Shown here: in pieces, positions 1-5,741 of the stretch
Numbering within the stretch: position 1 is the stretch's first letter
How the letters are laid out: each line of letters begins with the position of its first letter
Origin: Nitrospinota bacterium
GTDB taxonomy: Bacteria; UBA8248
Reading direction: 5' to 3'
DNA: 11,240 nucleotides
NCBI GenBank assembly: GCA_029937135.1
Contig: JAPYQX010000069.1
Location: forward strand, 1-11,240
Translations under genes and position numbers: made by a program
Notes under the pieces: model-generated
Told to the model about the DNA's origin: nothing
What the model saw: the letters and a program-made list of their open reading frames with translations, nothing else
Databases searched by the model: none

Positions 1-358
1 GGGGCCCGAGCTCCCGCGTCATCGACAGGGCAACCGCGTTCGCGACGAGGAGTAGTTGTCCAAACTGCTTGAGGAGCGATGCGCTCTGGAGCGCCGAAAT
101 CATGCCCACGAAAAAGTTGATGATGACGACGATGAAGATCGCCTCCCAGCCGACCCGCACGCCCTGCTCGATGGCGCTCTCCCACCGGACCCCGCTGCGC
201 TCCCGCTTCCAGGGAGCGACGAAAGTCCAGTAGGCCATCTCGCGGCAGAGCCCCGCGGCATCCCGGAGCGTCACCCCGACATCCATCACCGTTTGTCCGA
301 GCGCCGCCAGCGCTACGCTCCCGGCGGACCCGGGGGAGGTCTCCTGCTTTCCGGCCAA
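1..358 (-). CDS. MlaE-type ABC permease, 5' part, cut by window edge
   Basis: This is the first ~119 residues of an inner-membrane permease of the MlaE family, which with an MlaF-type ATPase and MCE protein moves phospholipids between inner and outer membrane. The reading frame was worked out by hand. An N-terminal amphipathic stretch (LAALGQTVMDVG) is followed by a hydrophobic helix (EAIFIVVIINFFVGMIS) and the family signature ALQSASLLKQFG ... LVANAVALSMTRELGP, which matches the well-conserved MlaE core up to the R-E-L-G-P motif. I chose TTG at 358 because AAGAGGGG (368-375) lies 9 nt upstream and an in-frame stop lies two codons back. ATG at 286 (residue 25) is the alternative and would remove the amphipathic helix. 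It starts 3 nt after the STAS gene's stop, so it is the last visible gene of the partner-switch operon. Identification is strong; the 3' end, and whether MlaF/MlaD genes follow, cannot be seen. Confidence 0.88.
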   Translation of the reverse strand, partial: MAGKQETSPGSAGSVALAALGQTVMDVGVTLRDAAGLCREMAYWTFVAPWKRERSGVRWESAIEQGVRVGWEAIFIVVIINFFVGMISALQSASLLKQFGQLLLVANAVALSMTRELGP

Positions 359-361
359 TGC

Positions 362-694
362 CTAAAGCCCCTCTTTCGCCTGCTCCGCGTCCGGATAGAT
401 ATCGAAGACATCCGTCAGGCGGGCAAGCTCGAAAACCTGCTTGACCTTTTCGGTCAGCCCCGCGATCCGGAATTTTCCGCCATACGAAGTGGTTTCCTGA
501 AGCCCCTCGACCAGGGTGGCGATGCCTGAGCTATCCATGTAGATCACCCTCCCGAGGTCCACCACGATGGCCGGCGTCTTGCCCGCGATCAGATTCATCA
601 GGCTATCACGAACGGTTGGCGAGTTGGACATATCCACTTCGCCCGACACCCGAACGAGGGACCCGTTTCCCAAATCCTCGGTTTCAATTTCCAT
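362..694 (-). CDS. STAS-domain anti-anti-sigma-type protein (RsbV/SpoIIAA-like)
   Basis: A 110-residue single STAS domain. In RsbV/SpoIIAA proteins this fold is phosphorylated by a cognate HATPase kinase and, when dephosphorylated by a PP2C phosphatase, binds that kinase. Visible features are the N-terminal strand pair ending in VSGEVDMSNS (residues 16-25), the central VVDLG strand (44-48), and the phospho-acceptor loop MDSSGIATL (53-61), with Ser56 aligned to the phosphorylated Ser of SpoIIAA and RsbV. The length is normal for the family. The start ATG overlaps the upstream kinase's stop as TAATG, and GGGGGAG lies about 8 nt before it. The gene is followed after 3 nt by an MlaE-type permease. 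In the Mla system a STAS protein (MlaB) binds the ATPase MlaF, so an MlaB-like role is the alternative. The intact acceptor Ser and the kinase and phosphatase next door favour a switchable regulator; both roles could be combined (inference). Confidence 0.9.
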   Translation of the reverse strand: MEIETEDLGNGSLVRVSGEVDMSNSPTVRDSLMNLIAGKTPAIVVDLGRVIYMDSSGIATLVEGLQETTSYGGKFRIAGLTEKVKQVFELARLTDVFDIYPDAEQAKEGL

Positions 695-1116
695 TAATCC
701 TGCTCCCCCGAATTGGATACAATTTTCTCAAGAAAAAGACAGGTTCCCTCTTCGCCGCAATCCTTGAACTCCATGCGGTCCATCACCTCCTGGATGAAAT
801 GAACCCCGAGGCCGCCGGGGCGGACATCGTCCAGGTCCCTGGAGCGAATTTTCGAGGGGTCCACTTTTTTTCCGACATCACGCAGGGTGATGAAGAGGGT
901 GCTCCCCTCGATCTTTCCCTCGCAGATGATCGGTTTGTCCGTCGCGCCCTCGTAGCTGTGAGAGATGATATTCGTGCAGGCCTCGTCCACGGCGAGAACG
1001 ATCTTGCAGCTCTCGTTCTCGTCCATTCCCGCCATCCCGCAGAGCGACTCCACCGAGGAGCGGATGATTTTCAGACACGCGGGGTCCGAAGGTATTTCAA
1101 TCTGGAACCGTTTCAC
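694..1116 (-). CDS. RsbW-like anti-sigma-type serine kinase (HATPase)
   Basis: A 140-residue GHKL-fold ATPase of the RsbW/SpoIIAB family: a soluble kinase that phosphorylates a STAS partner and usually sequesters a sigma factor or other target. The N box is LAVDEACTNIISHSY (residues 41-55: Glu45, Asn49, His53). The G1 box is represented by LRDVGKKVDP with Asp80 and Gly82; the second Gly of the usual DxGxG is replaced by Lys. The G2-like loop is PGGLGVHFI (100-108). The start is GTG at 1116, which overlaps the phosphatase stop as GTGA (4 nt, translational coupling), with GGAGGGCGGAG just upstream. No sigma factor gene is visible nearby, so its binding target is unknown. An ordinary anti-sigma role elsewhere in the genome and control of a neighbouring protein are both possible. 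Confidence 0.9.
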   Translation of the reverse strand: MKRFQIEIPSDPACLKIIRSSVESLCGMAGMDENESCKIVLAVDEACTNIISHSYEGATDKPIICEGKIEGSTLFITLRDVGKKVDPSKIRSRDLDDVRPGGLGVHFIQEVMDRMEFKDCGEEGTCLFLEKIVSNSGEQD

Positions 1117-2489
1117 CCTCCGCCCTCCCAGGAGATTGAAACCAGCGTCATATCGTCGGCCTGGGACGCACCCCGGCTAAAGGCCTCGACCGACTCGAGC
1201 ACATGAGAGAGCACCCGCCGCGCCCCGGTACCGGCTTCCGAGACGTCCGCCAGCAGGTGCGGATCGTACTGCTCACCCGAAGTATCCTGGGCCTCGACGA
1301 TTCCGTCCGAGTAGTAAAGCAGAGTGTCGAAGGGCTCGAGTTTTATCTTCTCGGGCTGGTAGACCGTGGTAGGAATCATTCCCAGCGGCGGTCCGCTGGC
1401 CGATCCCATCCACTGCGCCGAGCCCGAAGCTCTCGCCAGAACCGGAGGCAACTGGCCGGCGTTGGCCAACTCAAGCTCCCCGGTCGCCGGGTCCAGTATG
1501 CCGTAAACAAAAGTAACGAACATGCCCCGCATCTTGCCCCTGGCGAGCGCCGCGTTCAACGCGGTCAACACCTCCGAGGGGGGATCGCCCTTACTGCACA
1601 TCATCCGGAACTCGCTCACCACCCGGGCCATGTAGAGCGCCGCGGGCACGCCCTTTCCCGACACATCCCCCAGGGCAAGGCCTATCCGCCCGTCCGGCAG
1701 GACCTCACAGGCATAGAGATCGCCGCCCACATCCTGGGTCGAGCGGGTGAAAGCGCTGACCTCGAAGCGTTTCGCCTCGTCATCGGGCAACTCGGCCGGA
1801 AGAAAGCTCCGCTGGATCTCGGCCGCCATTTTCATCTGCTGATCGAGGAGACTCTGCTTCATCTCCTTTTCATGGAGGCGGGCGTTCTCCACGGCGACGG
1901 CCACCTGGCGGCAGAAGGTGGCGAAGAGTTCAAGGTCGTGGTTCGTGAACGGGCGGCCCGCCTTGTGGTTGAGCACCTCGCTCACCCCGACGATTCCGTC
2001 GTGGACGATCAAGGGGGCTGCCAGGATGGATTTCGTCACGAACCCGGTGGCCTCGTCCGCCTTGCTGTCGAATCGATCATCCTTCGTGACATCGGCCACG
2101 AGCATGGGCTCTCCCGACTCCGCCACCGTACCGGCGATACCCTGCCCTTTTTCTATCCGGATTGTCTTGAGGGAATCCACCCCGACCTCGCCTACGGTCA
2201 TCTCGAACTCAAGGCACTCGAGTTCACCGTTCCAGAGCATGATCGAGGCCGCCTCGGCGTCCATCATCTCCTTGGCCATCGCCATAACCCGGTTCATCAC
2301 TTCCTGAAGGTTGAGGCTGGATGAGACGAGAACAGTAACGTCGATCAGGCGGGAGAGGTTCGCCACCCGGGTCCTGAGATCCCCAAGTTCCACGGCGGCA
2401 TTTTCCGCGGCGGCGACGGATTCCGGGAGGCTGGTTTGGGGAGCGCCCTCGGGAGAACTCTCGGGAGAGTTCAGGGAGGCAGCCGGCAT
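1113..2489 (-). CDS. GAF-domain SpoIIE-type PP2C serine phosphatase
   Basis: A 458-residue soluble sensor phosphatase. An Ala/Pro/Ser-rich N terminus (1-35) leads into a short helix, a GAF sensor domain (about 50-205, with the typical KGQGIAGTVAESGEP at 114-128), a helical linker (about 200-230) carrying AAEIQRSFLP, which is typical of RsbU-like phosphatases, and a C-terminal PP2C/SpoIIE domain. Metal-binding acidic motifs are present: VGGD (Asp257), LGDVSGKG (Asp275), YYSDGI (Asp395) and ADDMT (Asp445/446). LANAGQLPP (341-349) is also characteristic. Its expected job is to dephosphorylate the STAS protein encoded two genes downstream, so a ligand or redox signal at the GAF domain would set the switch; the ligand cannot be read from sequence. 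ATG at 2489 has GGGGAG about 7 nt upstream. It is the first gene of the operon and is preceded by a candidate promoter at 2567-2596. Confidence 0.93.
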   Translation of the reverse strand: MPAASLNSPESSPEGAPQTSLPESVAAAENAAVELGDLRTRVANLSRLIDVTVLVSSSLNLQEVMNRVMAMAKEMMDAEAASIMLWNGELECLEFEMTVGEVGVDSLKTIRIEKGQGIAGTVAESGEPMLVADVTKDDRFDSKADEATGFVTKSILAAPLIVHDGIVGVSEVLNHKAGRPFTNHDLELFATFCRQVAVAVENARLHEKEMKQSLLDQQMKMAAEIQRSFLPAELPDDEAKRFEVSAFTRSTQDVGGDLYACEVLPDGRIGLALGDVSGKGVPAALYMARVVSEFRMMCSKGDPPSEVLTALNAALARGKMRGMFVTFVYGILDPATGELELANAGQLPPVLARASGSAQWMGSASGPPLGMIPTTVYQPEKIKLEPFDTLLYYSDGIVEAQDTSGEQYDPHLLADVSEAGTGARRVLSHVLESVEAFSRGASQADDMTLVSISWEGGG

Positions 2490-2566
2490 GTGGGCTCCCC
2501 TCTTCAGGGAAAACGGGCGGCCTGGCGGGGTCCGCCCGACATGAAATAATACCCTTCAAACAATTG

Positions 2567-2596
2567 ATTATACACTACCTACAATCAACAGACCAA
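2567..2596 (-). promoter_or_regulatory. Candidate sigma-70-type promoter of the phosphatase operon
   Basis: On the minus strand a perfect -10 box TATAAT (2572-2567) lies 18 nt downstream of TTGGTC (2596-2591), a weak -35. It sits in an AT-rich island and would give a 5' leader of roughly 70 nt before ATG 2489. The -10 match is unusual in this GC-rich window; the weak -35 keeps confidence moderate. Confidence 0.45.
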
Positions 2597-2606
2597 AGAA
2601 ATACCT

Positions 2607-2627
2607 GAAGCATCGCTCGAAGCATCG
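2607..2627. repeat. Two 9-bp direct repeats upstream of the promoter
   Basis: GAAGCATCG occurs at 2607-2615 and again at 2619-2627, a 12-bp period. It lies just upstream of the candidate -35 element (2591-2596) of the phosphatase operon. Two same-face half-sites at this position would suit an activator, but no regulator can be named. Confidence 0.5.
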
Positions 2628-2725
2628 AACCATGAGGCCGGCCGGAGCAAAATATACCCCCGCAACCTGCCTTCTTATTGAACCCTCTTCAAATCCTCTT
2701 CTCAGGGATTCCCTAAGCTTCCCAC

Positions 2726-2739
2726 CAGAGAATTCTCTG
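2726..2739. repeat. 14-bp perfect palindrome
   Basis: CAGAGAATTCTCTG is a perfect inverted repeat. A second GAATTC follows at 2739-2744, allowing an alternative GAATTC/GAATTC hairpin with a 3-nt loop. No T-run follows on either strand, so it looks more like a protein-binding site than an intrinsic terminator. It lies 45 bp downstream of the dehydrogenase stop. Confidence 0.45.
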
Positions 2740-2784
2740 AATTCCTTCTCAGGAAATATCCCAAATATATTGAAATTGCTTCTG

Positions 2785-3774
2785 TTATAGACCCGCCCGG
2801 TTATTGTCCTTCACATCCCGGTTGACCACATTGACGGGCCACTCGCCCGAAAGCAACCGGCGAACCTCGCTCGGCGCCCCGGCCTGGAGCCCCTTCATGG
2901 CCTCAAGGCTATACCAGGCCGCATGGGGGTTGATGACCACGTTGTCCCGGCCCCGGAGGGGATGGGGATCGGGAAGGGGCTCGGGGTCGGTCGTGTCGAG
3001 ACCGCAGCCGGCGATCTCGCCTGCGTCCAGGGCGCGCACGAGGGCGTCGGTGTCGATAATCGGCCCTCTGGCGCAGTTGACGATATAGGCGGTGTTTTTC
3101 ATCCGGGAGAAAACCCCATCGTTGATCATCCCGCGGGTCTGGGGAATCAGCGGCGGGTGAACGGAAATGATATCGGACTCGCCGAAAAGCTCATCATTCT
3201 CAACCTTCCTTCCCGGAGTCTCGAACTGGCCCTCCTCGACGAAGGGGTCCGAGAAGATAATCTTCATCCCGAACGCCGCCGCGCGGACGGCCACCTCGCG
3301 GGCAATGTTCCCGAAGCCCAGCAGGCCGAGCGTACTCCCCTCGAGTCGAAACATGGGTTTCCCGGCCATGACGTTCCACTCGCCCGCCCTCACCTGGCGG
3401 TCGAAGAAGGGCACCCGGCGGACACAACTCAGCATCAGGGCCATGGCGTGCTCGGCCACCTCCTGGATGCAGTAGGTCGGGTTGTTGGTTACGATGATGC
3501 CCGCCTCGGTCGCCGCCTTGAGGTCGATGGTGTCCACCCCGATTCCGTAGCGGGCGATGAGCTTGCACTTGGGCATCCGGGCCATCGTCTCGGCCGTGAT
3601 GGGCCCGGCGTAGGTGTTCAAAATAGCGTCGCAGTCGCCCGCCTCGGGCAGGAACTCCTCGGGGGTTTTCGTCTGGAGCGCCACGAGGCTGGCGAGCCCC
3701 TTGAGGGCCTCCTCCTCGACATCGAGCGAATCCCACACATAGTCCGTCAATACTACCTTTGCGTCGCCGGACAT
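2785..3774 (-). CDS. D-2-hydroxyacid dehydrogenase, CtBP-like
   Basis: A 329-residue cytosolic NAD-dependent oxidoreductase of the D-isomer-specific 2-hydroxyacid dehydrogenase family, which interconverts a 2-hydroxyacid and a 2-oxoacid. The N-terminal catalytic lobe contains ARYGIGVDTIDL (74-85). The Rossmann lobe starts at TLGLLGFGNIARE (148-160), with Asp176 at the end of the next strand suiting NAD. The catalytic trio is Arg236 (NCARGPI), Glu265 (TDPEPLP) and His284 (INPHAAWYS). The NPHAAWYS ending resembles the C-terminal-binding-protein branch rather than SerA or formate dehydrogenase. The frame stays open to an ATG at 3900, but ATG 3774 is preferred: it has AAGGAGG 8 nt upstream, and the extra 42 residues are a hydrophobic then Glu/Lys-rich stretch foreign to the family. 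It is a single gene, divergent from the isochorismatase-family gene. The substrate cannot be assigned. Confidence 0.92.
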   Translation of the reverse strand: MSGDAKVVLTDYVWDSLDVEEEALKGLASLVALQTKTPEEFLPEAGDCDAILNTYAGPITAETMARMPKCKLIARYGIGVDTIDLKAATEAGIIVTNNPTYCIQEVAEHAMALMLSCVRRVPFFDRQVRAGEWNVMAGKPMFRLEGSTLGLLGFGNIAREVAVRAAAFGMKIIFSDPFVEEGQFETPGRKVENDELFGESDIISVHPPLIPQTRGMINDGVFSRMKNTAYIVNCARGPIIDTDALVRALDAGEIAGCGLDTTDPEPLPDPHPLRGRDNVVINPHAAWYSLEAMKGLQAGAPSEVRRLLSGEWPVNVVNRDVKDNNRAGL

Positions 3775-3782
3775 CTTGCCTT

Positions 3783-3789
3783 CCTCCTT
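3783..3789 (-). promoter_or_regulatory. Strong ribosome binding site that decides the start at 3774
   Basis: Minus-strand AAGGAGG lies 8 nt before ATG 3774. No comparable site precedes the upstream in-frame ATG at 3900, so the shorter 329-residue protein is favoured. Confidence 0.8.
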
Positions 3790-3976
3790 CTCTTCTTCCG
3801 CCCCCTCGGGGGCGGCGCCCATGGTAGCGCCGAATATAAACAGGCCGATAAGTCGATAAATATTGGTGCGGATGCTATCCCACCTCTCTGGGCGGATCAA
3901 GACGTTGAAATCCTTGACCCTTGAAAAACGGTATACTACCAGCTAGATGAATCACACCGCTCCGGGGGGGGACGCC

Positions 3977-4543
3977 ATGGCTGAAATCCAGGACTTCAGG
4001 CTCACGCCCGAGACCAGCGTCCTCGTCATCGTCGATGTCCAGGAAAGACTGATGGCCGCCATGCCCGAGGCCGTCCGCGAGCGGACGATTTCATCCATCG
4101 GCGTGCTGATCGCGGCCGCAGAGCGGCTCGGCATCCCCACGTTGGCGACCGAGCAATACCCTCGGGGGCTCGGGCCAACCATAGGCGAGATCGCCGGGGC
4201 CGTCCCTGACTTCGCACCCATCGAGAAAATCTCGTTCAGCTGCGCCGGCGAGGAGGAGTTCAACAACCACCTGAGAACCCTGGGCCGCTCGCGGGTGATT
4301 CTCGCGGGCTGTGAGACGCACGTTTGTTGCTACCAGACGGCGCTCGATCTGATGGCCAGCGGCTTCGTCGTTCACGCGGTGGCCGACGCCCTGTGCTCGC
4401 GGAGCAAGCTCAACTGGCGGACCGGACTCTCCGCCCTCGAGCGGGCCGGAGCGATACCGACCACGACCGAGCAGGCGGTTTTCGACCTGCTCAGGGTAGC
4501 CGGGACCGAGGACTTCAAGGCCATCTCCCGGCTCATCAAATAA
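3977..4543 (+). CDS. Isochorismatase-family cysteine hydrolase
   Basis: A 188-residue cytosolic alpha/beta hydrolase of the isochorismatase-like superfamily, which uses a Cys nucleophile on amide- or ester-type substrates. The catalytic triad is visible: Asp20 (VLVIVDVQERL), Lys84 (IEKISFSC) and Cys117 (GCETHVCCYQ). ATEQYPRGLGPT (58-69) and KISFSCAGEEEF (84-95) resemble the group containing YcaC and animal ISOC1/ISOC2 rather than true isochorismatases such as EntB, and no siderophore genes are nearby. ATG 3977 is preferred to the in-frame ATG 3947 because a run of eight G (3964-3971) ends 5 nt before it as a Shine-Dalgarno-like tract, while 3947 has none. A good -10 (TATACT, 3932-3937) lies upstream but lacks a well-spaced -35. 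It probably starts the three-gene plus-strand operon. The substrate is unknown. Confidence 0.9.
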   Translation: MAEIQDFRLTPETSVLVIVDVQERLMAAMPEAVRERTISSIGVLIAAAERLGIPTLATEQYPRGLGPTIGEIAGAVPDFAPIEKISFSCAGEEEFNNHLRTLGRSRVILAGCETHVCCYQTALDLMASGFVVHAVADALCSRSKLNWRTGLSALERAGAIPTTTEQAVFDLLRVAGTEDFKAISRLIK

Positions 4544-4592
4544 CCGCCCCGCTCTTCTCAGAAAGAGAAAAATCCGAAAGAGAGAAAATTCC

Positions 4593-5690
4593 ATGGCTGA
4601 TTCTCAAGGCCGCAAAATTCGCGTGGGTGTGCTGTTCGGCGGGCGCTCGTCCGAGCACGAAGTCAGCCTGGCCTCGGGCCGCGCAATCATGTCTCACCTC
4701 AATCCGGAGCGCTTTGATGCGGTGCCCATCCTCGTCACCCCCGAGGGAAAATGGCTCCTCCTGCCGAAGCCCGGCTCTGACCCCTCCGAGGGCCGCGAGG
4801 TGTTTTTTCCGCCCACGCCCGGAGACGCCCTCCTTCTTCCTGTGGACGGTGGAGAGCCCGCCGGGGTGGACGTCTTCTTTCCCATCATCCACGGCTCCCA
4901 CGGCGAGGACGGAACCCTCCAGGGTCTCCTCGAGTTGGCCGGGGCGCCCTTCGTCGGCTCGGGCTGCCTATCCTCGGCGGCCTCGATGGACAAGGTGGCG
5001 GCCAAGGCCATCCTCCGCGCGGCGGGGCTGCCGCTGCTCCCCTCGATCACGATCACGGGCGGGCGTTGGAAGACCGGGCGTGAAGCTCTCCTCGAGGAGG
5101 CCGAAGCCGACATCGGGTATCCGCTCTTCGTAAAACCCTCCTCGACCGGAAGCAGCGTCGGCATCCACCGGGTCGAGACGGCGTCTGGGCTCGAGGAGGC
5201 CGTCGAGGATGCATTTTCCTACGATTTGAAGGTGCTCATCGAAGAAGAGGCGCGCGGCCGGGAGTTTGAGTGCGCCGTCCTGGAGGACCCGGAGGGCGAA
5301 GAGCCCCTTGCGGCCCCGCTCGCCGAAATCCTCCCCCGGGAGGGGTGGTACGACTACGAGGCCAAGTACACGCCCGGAAAAACGGAGGTCGTCATCCCCG
5401 CCGAACTCGACGATGGGGTCATAGGCCGGATGCAGGCCCAGGCCCGGACCGCCTTCGCGGCGCTGGGCTGCTCGGGGCTCGCGCGGGTGGATTTTTTCTA
5501 CCGCGAGAGCCGGGGAGAGATATACATCAATGAGCTCAACACCCTTCCCGGCTTTACCGAGCTCAGCGGCTACCCCAAAATGATCGGCGAGGCGGGAATC
5601 GCCTACCCGGAGATGCTGGATCGCCTCATCGCCTGCGCCTTCGCGCGGCACACTCGCTCTCAGGCGCGTCTCTTCCGCCGGCCGGACTGA
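4593..5690 (+). CDS. ddl: D-alanine--D-alanine ligase
   Basis: A 365-residue cytosolic ATP-grasp ligase that joins two D-Ala molecules for peptidoglycan precursor synthesis. The N-terminal signature GVLFGGRSSEHEVSL (12-26) includes Glu21, the counterpart of catalytic Glu15 in E. coli DdlB. IHGSHGEDGTLQGLLEL (99-115) is the first Ddl signature. The ATP-grasp core has FVKPSSTGSSVGI (179-191) with Lys181 and the mobile-loop serines, followed by YDYEAKY (253-259). Arg298 (GLARVDFF) and the metal-binding NELNTLPGFTELSGYP (313-328) complete the site. YDYEAKY and the intact loop fit an ordinary D-Ala-D-Ala enzyme rather than a VanA-type D-lactate ligase. The length matches the longer DdlA-type enzymes. 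It starts 49 nt after the isochorismatase-family gene with a modest AAAGAGAG site about 9 nt before ATG. It is not beside murC or ftsQ as in many genomes, so it sits outside the usual division cluster. Confidence 0.96.
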   Translation: MADSQGRKIRVGVLFGGRSSEHEVSLASGRAIMSHLNPERFDAVPILVTPEGKWLLLPKPGSDPSEGREVFFPPTPGDALLLPVDGGEPAGVDVFFPIIHGSHGEDGTLQGLLELAGAPFVGSGCLSSAASMDKVAAKAILRAAGLPLLPSITITGGRWKTGREALLEEAEADIGYPLFVKPSSTGSSVGIHRVETASGLEEAVEDAFSYDLKVLIEEEARGREFECAVLEDPEGEEPLAAPLAEILPREGWYDYEAKYTPGKTEVVIPAELDDGVIGRMQAQARTAFAALGCSGLARVDFFYRESRGEIYINELNTLPGFTELSGYPKMIGEAGIAYPEMLDRLIACAFARHTRSQARLFRRPD

Positions 5691-5712
5691 GACGGCAGGC
5701 GCTCTTTCCTTT

Positions 5713-5730
5713 CAGCCGGCCGGCCGGCTG
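5713..5730. repeat. 18-bp perfect GC-rich palindrome between ddl and lipase gene
   Basis: CAGCCGGCCGGCCGGCTG is a perfect inverted repeat in the 51-nt gap. It can form a stable stem in RNA, and its 3' end abuts GGGA, the only Shine-Dalgarno-like sequence before ATG 5742. No T-run follows, so it is not a standard terminator; it could modulate translation of the downstream gene (inference). Confidence 0.5.
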
Positions 5731-5741
5731 GGACGAACCAT

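Larger units (their letters stand above)
2490..2784. other. AT-rich intergenic region (295 bp)
   Basis: The longest gene-free stretch of the window. It holds the leader and candidate promoter of the phosphatase operon, the 9-bp direct repeats at 2607-2627, a 9-bp direct repeat CTTCTCAGG (2698-2706 and 2745-2753), and a 14-bp perfect palindrome at 2726-2739. No coding frame with family resemblance and no clear stem plus T-run terminator was found after the dehydrogenase that ends at 2785. Confidence 0.7.

Noticed and set aside
1203..2324. Long plus-strand open frame opposite the phosphatase gene
   Set aside because: It is antisense to a clear GAF-SpoIIE protein, is rich in His/Arg/Gly as expected from GC-rich shadow frames, and shows no family motif.
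3775..3900. 42-residue N-terminal extension of the dehydrogenase starting at ATG 3900
   Set aside because: AAGGAGG sits 8 nt before ATG 3774 and the family begins there. The extension occupies the divergent promoter region.
2923..3924. Long plus-strand open frame opposite the first dehydrogenase
   Set aside because: It mirrors an enzyme with a complete catalytic trio and strong ribosome site, and has no recognisable domain or own ribosome site.
4593..5690. VanA-type D-Ala-D-Lac resistance ligase
   Set aside because: It retains YDYEAKY and the standard Ddl loop, and no vanH, vanX or VanRS-like neighbours are visible. The nearby dehydrogenase is CtBP-like and divergent.
5713..5730. Intrinsic terminator between ddl and the lipase-like gene
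   Set aside because: The stem is strong but no T-run follows on either strand.
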